Assembly: GCA_937858235.1 (NCBI GenBank)
Contig: CALLZZ010000527.1
Coordinates: 1 to 5,807, forward strand
Origin: an uncultured Clostridia bacterium
GTDB taxonomy: Bacteria; Bacillota; Clostridia; Oscillospirales; Oscillospiraceae
DNA: 5,807 bases
Direction of reading: 5' to 3'
Shown here: positions 1 through 4,584 of the stretch, in pieces
Layout: every line of letters starts with the position of its first letter
How positions within the stretch are numbered: the stretch's first letter is position 1
Program-made: the position numbers and the translations under genes
The notes under the pieces: model-generated
Seen by the model: the letters and a program-made list of their open reading frames with translations, nothing else
The model's database searches: none
What the model was told of the DNA's origin: nothing

Positions 1-332
1 GCTTCAACGCAGCCACAGATCGCCATCTTGTGTGCGCTGCGTTGAAGCGTAACAAAATTTCCGATTACTTTGCAGAAATTTTCACCTGTACCTCCGTGGG
101 ACATGGAAAGGATGAACCGGACATTTACGAGGCAGCGTTGAGATTCCTAGCTACGCAGAAAGCTGAGACATTTATATTTGAAGATGCGCTGTATGCCGCA
201 AGGACAGCCCGTACTGCCGGATTTCCCGTAGTGGGAGTATTCGATCCAGGGGAAAAGAAATCGGACGAACTGCGGGCCATTTCGGATTTCTATCTCGATA
301 CCTTTATGGGAGCAAAGGAAGTATTAGAATGA
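1..332 (+). CDS. HAD-superfamily hydrolase, C-terminal part (5' end outside the window)
   Basis: Reading frame 3 is open from the first complete codon (base 3) to TGA at 330-332, giving 109 residues of a protein that begins upstream; the in-frame GTG at base 30 is not a likely start. It resembles the C-terminal half of beta-phosphoglucomutase-like HAD phosphatases. An ATDRHLV stretch follows the motif II region, motif III Lys lies in GHGKDEP, and motif IV acidic residues lie in FEDALYAA. The motif I aspartates (DxDGT) would be upstream and cannot be checked. Family members are cytosolic Mg2+-dependent phosphatases or phosphomutases; the substrate cannot be read from the sequence. The stop codon overlaps the thiD start (ATGA), so the two genes are probably co-transcribed and translationally coupled, and a thiamine-pathway phosphatase role is plausible but inferred. 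Where relatives have Ser/Thr in motif II, Ala appears here, inside an inverted repeat at the window edge. Confidence 0.85.
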   Translation, partial: FNAATDRHLVCAALKRNKISDYFAEIFTCTSVGHGKDEPDIYEAALRFLATQKAETFIFEDALYAARTARTAGFPVVGVFDPGEKKSDELRAISDFYLDTFMGAKEVLE

Positions 333-1108
333 AAAAAGTGCTTACCATAGCCGGATCTGATTGCAGCGGTGGTGCAGGGATTCAGGCTGATATTAAAACC
401 ATTACGGCACACAAAATGTATGCTATGAGCGCAATTACTGCGTTGACTGCACAAAATACAATGGGAGTATACGGAATTCTAGAGGCTACGCCTGAGTTTG
501 TTGCACAACAGATTGACTGTATTTTTCAAGACATCAGACCGGATGCCGTCAAAATCGGGATGGTCGCCAACAGTGAGATCATTAAGGTAATTGTCGATAA
601 GCTCAAACAGTACGATGCAACGAACATTGTTGTGGATCCGGTTATGGTATCCACCAGTGGCTGCAAATTGCTCTCTGATGAAGCACGGGAAGCGTTGATT
701 GAACTGTTGCTTCCCATGGGGACAGTCATTACACCGAATATTCCGGAAACAGAGACTTTATGCGGTTTTTCGATTCAAGACGAAGGAGATATGATTCGTG
801 CTGCTGAAAAGATAGCAAAGCGATTTCAGGGTGCTATCTTAGTCAAAGGCGGGCATCTTGTAAATGATGCGATTGACCTTTTGTACGAAAATGGAACGAC
901 AAATTGGTTTCGATCTGAACGGATCAATAATTCCAATACCCATGGTACAGGGTGCACGCTTTCCTCAGCAATTGCTTGCAACCTTGCTGCTGGATGCTCC
1001 CTTACGGAGAGCATTGGAAATGCGAAAGCTTATCTAACCGGTGCGCTAAAGGCCATGCTTGATTTGGGGGCAGGGTCTGGGCCATTGGATCATGTTTATC
1101 GGATATAA
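329..1108 (+). CDS. thiD: Hydroxymethylpyrimidine/phosphomethylpyrimidine kinase ThiD
   Basis: The product has 259 residues, the usual length for the family. ThiD phosphorylates 4-amino-5-hydroxymethyl-2-methylpyrimidine (HMP) to HMP-P and then HMP-PP, the pyrimidine half of thiamine phosphate, in the cytosol. It is a ribokinase-fold enzyme. The N-terminal TIAGSDCSGGAGIQAD signature (residues 6-21) is intact, ALTAQN (38-43) fits the substrate pocket, and VVDPVMVSTSG (101-111) is characteristic. TPNIPE (135-140) and the HGTGCTLSSA anion-hole segment (205-214) are present; the family's catalytic Cys corresponds to Cys209. The ATG at 329 overlaps the stop of the upstream HAD gene and has AAAGGA nine bases before it, which supports this start and translational coupling. 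A strong hairpin follows the stop within about ten bases, so this is the last gene of its operon. Some Clostridia carry pyridoxine-kinase paralogues of this fold, but the signature and the HGTGC loop favour ThiD. Confidence 0.95.
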   Translation: MKKVLTIAGSDCSGGAGIQADIKTITAHKMYAMSAITALTAQNTMGVYGILEATPEFVAQQIDCIFQDIRPDAVKIGMVANSEIIKVIVDKLKQYDATNIVVDPVMVSTSGCKLLSDEAREALIELLLPMGTVITPNIPETETLCGFSIQDEGDMIRAAEKIAKRFQGAILVKGGHLVNDAIDLLYENGTTNWFRSERINNSNTHGTGCTLSSAIACNLAAGCSLTESIGNAKAYLTGALKAMLDLGAGSGPLDHVYRI

Positions 1109-1118
1109 GGAAAGTGAA

Positions 1119-1158
1119 AAAGCCTCTGCAAAACGAATTTTCGTTTTGCAGAGGCTTT
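1119..1158. terminator. Bidirectional intrinsic terminator between thiD and the GGGtGRT gene
   Basis: An exact 18-bp inverted repeat (arms 1119-1136 and 1141-1158) surrounds a 4-base loop. The arms have a GC-rich core (GCCTCTGC) flanked by A/T ends, so each strand ends in a short U-rich tract. It begins 10 bases after the thiD stop and lies 20 bases past the end of the convergent minus-strand gene. It can therefore terminate both transcripts. Confidence 0.93.
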
Positions 1159-1178
1159 CAAATTTGTTAATCAGTGAT

Positions 1179-2180
1179 TTACTTGTTCAGCGCTTGCTCC
1201 ACAGCAACAGCAACGGCGACTGTAGCGCCGACCATAGGGTTGTTGCCCATGCCCAAGAAGCCCATCATTTCTACATGGGCAGGGACAGAGGAGGAGCCTG
1301 CAAACTGCGCATCGGAGTGCATCCGCCCCATGGTATCGGTCATGCCGTAGGAAGCGGGGCCAGCAGCCATATTGTCGGGATGCAGCGTACGCCCGGTGCC
1401 ACCGCCGGAAGCAACAGAGAAGTACTTTTTACCCTGATTAATGCACTCTTTCTTATAAGTACCAGCCACCGGGTGCTGGAATCGGGTGGGATTGGTAGAG
1501 TTACCGGTAATAGAAACATCAACGCCTTCGTGATGCATGATCGCAACGCCCTCCCGAACATCGTCAGCACCATAGCACTTGACGGCTGCCCGTTCGCCTT
1601 TGGAGTAGGGTGTTTCCTTTACAATATTCAGTTTGCTGCTGTGGTAGTCAAACTTGGTTTGGACATAAGTAAAGCCATTGATACGGGAAATGATCTGAGC
1701 AGCATCCTTGCCAAGACCGTTCAGAATGACGCGAAGCGGTTCTTTTCGTGCCTTATTGGCATTATGAGCGATACCGATTGCACCTTCTGCGGCGGCGAAA
1801 GATTCATGACCTGCCAAGAATGCGAAGCATTTGGTCTCATCCCGCAGCAGCATTGCGCCCAAGTAGCCATGCCCTAATCCGACCTTTCGATCCTCTGCAA
1901 CAGAACCGGGGATACAGAAGGATTGCAGCCCGATGCCAATGGCAGCAGCGGCATCAGAACCGGTTTTCGCGCACTTTTTGACGGCGATCGCAGCACCTAC
2001 GGTGTAGGACCAGCAAGCGTTTTCAAAGCAGATAGGCTGAATTTCTCTGACAATTTGGTAGGGATCAAAGCCGAGATTTGTACAAATTGCTTTACACTCA
2101 TCAATGGAAGAAATACCGTATTCGGCCAGAACACCGTTGATTTTATCAATGCGTCTTTCGTAGCTTTCAAACAATGCCAT
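1179..2180 (-). CDS. GGGtGRT-family protein of unknown function
   Basis: This 333-residue protein carries the literal GGGTGRT motif at residues 259-265, in context SVASGGGTGRTLHPDN. The motif names a Pfam family (GGGtGRT protein) found mainly in anaerobic Clostridia and relatives. No biochemical function is established that I know of. It appears soluble, with no signal peptide or clear membrane segment; the Ala/Val-rich C-terminus (320-330) is short and probably structural. Visible features are Cys at 29, 33, 51, 56, 70, 89, 118, 202 and 246, His-rich spots (HH at 216-217, GHGY at 103-106) and several Gly-rich loops, which fits a nucleotide- or metal-binding enzyme but does not prove it. The ATG at 2180 has AAGGTGA six bases upstream. 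The gene starts 14 bases beyond the last codon of the NifU-like gene, so they form an operon. It ends at the shared terminator. The reading frame is intact, unlike that of its partner. Confidence 0.92.
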   Translation of the reverse strand: MALFESYERRIDKINGVLAEYGISSIDECKAICTNLGFDPYQIVREIQPICFENACWSYTVGAAIAVKKCAKTGSDAAAAIGIGLQSFCIPGSVAEDRKVGLGHGYLGAMLLRDETKCFAFLAGHESFAAAEGAIGIAHNANKARKEPLRVILNGLGKDAAQIISRINGFTYVQTKFDYHSSKLNIVKETPYSKGERAAVKCYGADDVREGVAIMHHEGVDVSITGNSTNPTRFQHPVAGTYKKECINQGKKYFSVASGGGTGRTLHPDNMAAGPASYGMTDTMGRMHSDAQFAGSSSVPAHVEMMGFLGMGNNPMVGATVAVAVAVEQALNK

Positions 2181-2191
2181 AATAAATCACC

Positions 2192-2862
2192 TTATTCCTT
2201 TCTCGGGTCGGTGTACCGAGCTGCTTCATCAAATTGACCATATCTTCCAGTTGCCTTCACCAGAGCGTCCGCAGGAGCCATGCCGTTTTTGATGAAGTCC
2301 ATCATCTTGCCGAGATGGATAAATTCGTAGCCGATGATTTCGCCTGCTTCGTTGAGAGCCAGACGAGTGACGTACCCTTCTGCCAGCTCCAGATAACGGG
2401 GGCCTTTTGCGCGGGTAGCAAACATAGTGCCTACCTGACTGCGTAATCCCTTGCCCAGATCTTCCATGGAAGCGCCGATGGGCAGTCCGCCCTCGGAAAA
2501 AGCGGTCTGAGTGCGACCGTATACGATTTGGAGAAACAGCTCTCGCATGGCTGTGTTAATGGCATCACAAACCAGATCGGAGTTCAATGCTTCCAACAGC
2601 GTTTTACCGATGAGAATTTCGGAAGCCATAGCGGCAGAATGGGTCATGCCGGAGCAACCGATGGTCTCCACAAGGGCTTCCTCAATTACGCCGTCCTTTA
2701 CGTTCAGGGTCAGCTTGCAGGCCCCCTGCTGGGGGGCAGACCGGAAATATCCTTCAGTTCCGTTGCCTGAACCCATTTCCCTTCCTCCGGAATGGGAGCC
2801 GGACCATGATGGACCCCTTTGGCTACAGGGCACATGTTTGTAACTTCGGTTGTATAAATCAT
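2192..2862 (-). pseudogene. NifU-like Fe-S cluster assembly scaffold homologue, frameshifted near the N-terminus
   Basis: Two overlapping frames together make a NifU-like protein of the type encoded next to GGGtGRT genes. Frame A starts at ATG 2862, ten bases after a good AAAGGAG site. It gives MIYTTEVTNMCPVAKG, then PIPEEGKWVQ and LKDISG, and ends at TGA 2710-2712 after 50 residues. Frame B supplies the rest from about base 2737: APQQGACKLTL, VETIGCSGMTHSAAMASEIL, DLVCDAINTAMRELF and IGYEFIHLGKMMDF, ending at TAA 2192-2194. The switch lies in a C6 run beside a GC hairpin. From memory, relatives have about seven more residues here, including a Gly-Trp-Cys before APQQGACK, so a deletion of about 22 bases would explain both the frameshift and the lost Cys. 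The scaffold would normally carry a transient Fe-S cluster on conserved cysteines. As written, the full-length protein cannot be made without recoding. A sequencing or assembly error remains possible, because both flanking frames are clean. Confidence 0.82.
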
Positions 2863-2872
2863 TTGCAAGACG

Positions 2873-2877
2873 CTCCT
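2873..2877 (-). promoter_or_regulatory. Ribosome binding site that fixes the NifU-like start at 2862
   Basis: AGGAG on the minus strand lies ten bases before the ATG at 2862. It shows that translation begins in the frame encoding MIYTTEVTN. The longer open frame reaching 2986 is therefore not the native N-terminus; it has no such site and runs across the promoter. Confidence 0.75.
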
Positions 2878-2957
2878 TTGTTGTCGAATTGAAATCTAAA
2901 TTCAGATCTGCCACAAGGAAAGTGGGAGTGGAAAATCTTGTTTTGCGATATAGAAGT

Positions 2958-2986
2958 ATTTTACTATAGTAGAATGCAAAAATCAA
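2958..2986 (-). promoter_or_regulatory. Sigma-70-type promoter of the NifU-like/GGGtGRT operon
   Basis: On the minus strand, TTGATT (2981-2986) and TAAAAT (2958-2963) are separated by exactly 17 bases, close to the consensus of the main sigma factor. The predicted start of transcription is near 2951, leaving an untranslated leader of about 90 bases. No other promoter of comparable quality was seen upstream of this operon. A palindrome overlaps the spacer and the -10 box. Confidence 0.68.
2962..2971. promoter_or_regulatory. Palindromic candidate operator overlapping the -10 region
   Basis: TACTATAGTA is a perfect 10-base palindrome. It extends, with one mismatch, to 16 bases (2959-2974). It sits over the upstream edge of the -10 box and the spacer of the Fe-S operon promoter, a typical place for a repressor dimer. 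The regulator is unknown; an Rrf2/IscR-type regulator is a guess based only on the operon's apparent Fe-S role. Short AT-rich palindromes also arise by chance. Confidence 0.35.
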
Positions 2987-3037
2987 TCCGTGAGGCTTGC
3001 AAAAGAAAAGAAGTTTGTGTAAAGTTGTTTAAATAAG

Positions 3038-3063
3038 AAAAGCGCCTCACACGAGACGCTTTT
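3038..3063 (-). terminator. Intrinsic terminator after the cysteine-rich peptide gene
   Basis: Arms 3038-3048 and 3053-3063 pair over 10 of 11 positions around a 4-base loop. On the minus strand the stem ends in a run of T followed by an AT-rich stretch. It lies 13 bases past the stop of the cysteine-rich peptide gene and separates that unit from the next minus-strand operon. Confidence 0.85.
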
Positions 3064-3075
3064 GAAGGGATTGCG

Positions 3076-3252
3076 TTAGCAGTTGCAGCCGCCAGTGCAG
3101 AAAGAAGCGCACTTGGTGCAGTCGCAGTCCTGAGGTTTAGGGGTGTTACAGCAGCCGACCTGAATGGTATTCAGAGTGCAGTAGTCCTGCTGACCAGCGT
3201 GATGGTGGCAGGTGGTGACGTTACACTTAATATTGTGATTCAGCTTATCCAT
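3076..3252 (-). CDS. Cysteine-rich DUF1540-type small peptide
   Basis: This short gene encodes 58 residues and is preceded by a near-perfect AAAAGGAGG site nine bases from the ATG at 3252, so it is clearly built to be translated. The peptide begins MDKLNHNIKCNVTTC. It contains 11 cysteines, at 10, 15, 25, 34, 35, 43, 45, 48, 52, 56 and 58, plus three consecutive His at 16-18. The pattern IKCNVTTC, then YCTLNTIQVGCC, then CDCTKCASFC matches what I remember of DUF1540, a small family common in Clostridia with no assigned function. The spacing suggests metal binding (Zn or Fe-S) or disulfides. There is no signal peptide or radical-SAM maturase in view. It follows the gamma-carbonic anhydrase gene by 56 bases on the same strand with no terminator between, so co-transcription is likely. 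It is not SCIFF, which has a different sequence and a neighbouring maturase. Confidence 0.86.
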   Translation of the reverse strand: MDKLNHNIKCNVTTCHHHAGQQDYCTLNTIQVGCCNTPKPQDCDCTKCASFCTGGCNC

Positions 3253-3308
3253 AATATATAGCCTCCTTTTGTTATTGGCAGTACTAATATGGACAAATTT
3301 GAGTGATT

Positions 3309-3830
3309 TTATTCCTCTCCAACGGTATCCAGTTCATTTTTTGCAGTTTCGATATACTGCTCTACATCATGGCGCATGTATTCCTGCTGCGCTTTGGAAA
3401 CTGGTTTGGTGACTTTTGCCGGAAGTCCCACAGCCAGGGTGTGAGGTGGGACTTCCATGTTACCAGAGACAACTGCGCCGCCACCGACAATCGCTCCTTC
3501 GCCAATTTTGCAGCCAGAGAGCAGAATCGCACCCATACCGAGCATACAGTTGTCACCGACGGTGCAGGAGTGAACGATAGCGCCATGACCGATTACTACA
3601 TTTTTGCCGATTTGAACCGGAGAACCTGCATCACAGTGCACGACTGCGTTGTCTTGGATGTTGGTACCGGCACCGACCGTCACAGAGGCCATGTCGCCGC
3701 GCACCACTGCGCTGTACCAGACATTTACGTTCTCACCCATAGTAACATCACCGATAATTGCGGCGTTTTCAGCCACCAGAACAGAGGGGTGAAGCTGAGG
3801 GGAATGATTTCCATATTTTTTAATAATCAT
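3309..3830 (-). CDS. Gamma-class carbonic anhydrase-like hexapeptide-repeat protein
   Basis: The 173-residue product is a left-handed beta-helix protein of the CamH/YrdA/PaaY type, with hexapeptide repeats from about residue 12 to 125 and a C-terminal helix (about 145-168). Family members form trimers with a metal at each subunit interface. The expected ligands are His65, His82 and His87, with the spacing of the short gamma-carbonic anhydrases that lack the acidic loop of archaeal Cam. Conserved Arg44 and Asp46 (RGD) and Gln59-Asp60 are also present. The likely activity is reversible CO2 hydration in the cytosol, but many homologues show little activity, and related proteins act as acyltransferases or thioesterases. 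The ATG at 3830 has GGGAGAG six bases upstream, and a good promoter precedes it. The cysteine-rich peptide gene follows and probably shares the transcript. Confidence 0.9.
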   Translation of the reverse strand: MIIKKYGNHSPQLHPSVLVAENAAIIGDVTMGENVNVWYSAVVRGDMASVTVGAGTNIQDNAVVHCDAGSPVQIGKNVVIGHGAIVHSCTVGDNCMLGMGAILLSGCKIGEGAIVGGGAVVSGNMEVPPHTLAVGLPAKVTKPVSKAQQEYMRHDVEQYIETAKNELDTVGEE

Positions 3831-3883
3831 TTTCGACTCTCCCAGTTTTTTATGTGTTTTGCTTTCTACTTTGGTTGGTTCTA

Positions 3884-3912
3884 ATTATAATCTGAGGAAC
3901 GGATAGACGCAA
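3884..3912 (-). promoter_or_regulatory. Promoter of the gamma-carbonic anhydrase-like gene
   Basis: On the minus strand, TTGCGT (3907-3912) and a perfect TATAAT (3884-3889) are separated by 17 bases. Transcription would begin near 3877, giving a leader of about 47 bases. The promoter lies between the end of the CmpB-type gene and this gene, so the downstream pair can be expressed independently. Confidence 0.72.
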
Positions 3913-3921
3913 GCCGTCATT

Positions 3922-4440
3922 TTATCGATACCAAATGAGATCGTTGGTATCGTGACTCTGTCGAAGCAGAAGAGTGGTTAAAAGAAAGTCGATTGAAAAT
4001 AGCAGAAGTGCGGGAAATGCTAAAAAGGAAGGGAAAAAGGTTACAATACCAGATAGAAACGGATGGATGAAATAGGTCAGAATCAGTCCGAGGAATCCCC
4101 AAATTAGAGAAAAAGGAACGCAGATTCGGCCGTGAAGGTTGCCGGACAGTGCAGAATAATTCCAGAAAGAGACGCCCCAAACCTTTTCGTAGAATACACT
4201 CATTCCGTATTCCGCTGTGCTAGCAATGACCGCAGAAGAGAGGAAGAGCAGGAGCGGGCGACTGGAGATTGCTGACGGCAGCAGAACAATGGCGGCTGCA
4301 CCAATCCCATAGACAGGACAAAGCGGAAGAAAAAGCTGACACTTGCGATCCTGTTTTCTGGAGTGAGTTATGCGGGCATAAAGAACCTCGGCGCAAAAAC
4401 CGATGAAGCTATAAATTAGAAGGTACCAGATTAAATTCAT
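3922..4440 (-). CDS. CmpB-family (putative ABC transporter permease) integral membrane protein
   Basis: The product has 172 residues and about five hydrophobic segments, near residues 3-22, 42-57, 62-78, 107-126 and 131-159, so it is an inner-membrane protein. The sequence fits the Firmicute family labelled 'putative ABC transporter permease' (Pfam ABC_trans_CmpB): FLPLCPVYGIGA (37-48), AEYGMSVFYEKVWG (76-89), WNYS (93-96), and GRICVPFSLIWGFLGL (104-119). No ATPase gene is adjacent, so the transporter label is an annotation habit rather than evidence of transport. ATG 4440 was chosen because GGTGAT lies just upstream. The frame stays open to 4713, but that extension reads a low-complexity A/T tract and the antisense of pyrB. 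The ribosome site is modest, so expression may be low. The gene is divergent from pyrB across a 144-base spacer. Confidence 0.85.
   Translation of the reverse strand: MNLIWYLLIYSFIGFCAEVLYARITHSRKQDRKCQLFLPLCPVYGIGAAAIVLLPSAISSRPLLLFLSSAVIASTAEYGMSVFYEKVWGVSFWNYSALSGNLHGRICVPFSLIWGFLGLILTYFIHPFLSGIVTFFPSFLAFPALLLFSIDFLLTTLLLRQSHDTNDLIWYR
3926..3952. repeat. Inverted repeat across the 3' end of the CmpB-type gene
   Basis: CGATACCAA (3926-3934) is repeated exactly in reverse complement at 3944-3952, around a 9-base loop. It covers the last codons of the minus-strand membrane-protein gene. No T run follows on that strand, so it is a weak terminator candidate at best. It could equally stabilise the RNA end or bind a protein. 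Confidence 0.5.
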
Positions 4441-4470
4441 TTTATCACCAATAATCAGTTTGGACAGTAG

Positions 4471-4510
4471 GAAAAAAAACATACAGAAAAAAGAAAAAAA
4501 TCCAGAAAAA
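4471..4510. other. A-tract-rich segment in the divergent spacer
   Basis: Runs of eight, six, seven and five A on the plus strand lie close together between the CmpB-type gene and the pyrB promoter. Clustered A-tracts tend to bend DNA and can bind nucleoid proteins. The segment is the leader region of the minus-strand gene, where it would be a long U-rich stretch. The spacing of the tracts is only roughly helical. Confidence 0.4.
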
Positions 4511-4528
4511 CTCCGTAATATAATCCAC

Positions 4529-4557
4529 TTGAGGAAGTGGAACAGGTGTGATAAAAT
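4529..4557 (+). promoter_or_regulatory. pyrB promoter with an extended -10
   Basis: TTGAGG (4529-4534) and TAAAAT (4552-4557) are 17 bases apart, and TGA directly before the -10 box makes an extended -10. Transcription should start near 4564, leaving a leader of only about 20 bases. That is too short for a PyrR-type attenuator. A 6-bp inverted repeat, CCACTT-gagg-AAGTGG (4525-4540), overlaps the -35 box and is a possible operator. Confidence 0.7.
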
Positions 4558-4584
4558 AAAGCAAATGCAAAGGGGGACGGGAAC

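Noticed and set aside
1059..1877. Plus-strand open frame of 272 codons across the GGGtGRT gene
   Set aside because: It is antisense to a well-conserved gene, begins inside thiD, runs through the terminator hairpin and has no recognisable motifs.
2745..2986. N-terminal part of the long open frame of the NifU-like gene beginning at 2986
   Set aside because: It crosses the promoter and ribosome site and encodes no conserved sequence. The alternative frame from 2862 gives conserved N-terminal residues, so this part is out-of-frame sequence.
3076..3252. Identification of the small Cys-rich peptide as SCIFF (ranthipeptide precursor)
   Set aside because: The sequence does not show the SCIFF cysteine pattern and no radical-SAM maturase lies nearby; DUF1540 fits better.
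3253..3308. An independent promoter for the cysteine-rich peptide gene
   Set aside because: TTGTCC-like and TATTAG-like boxes exist but not at workable spacing, so co-transcription with the carbonic anhydrase-like gene is simpler.
3303..3884. Plus-strand open frame of 193 codons opposite the gamma-carbonic anhydrase gene
   Set aside because: The regular hexapeptide-repeat gene on the other strand explains the open frame. The shadow has no ribosome site and no family resemblance.
4519..4524. A perfect TATAAT upstream of pyrB as a second promoter
   Set aside because: No acceptable -35 box lies 16-18 bases upstream, only an A-rich tract. The TTGAGG/TAAAAT pair downstream is much better placed.
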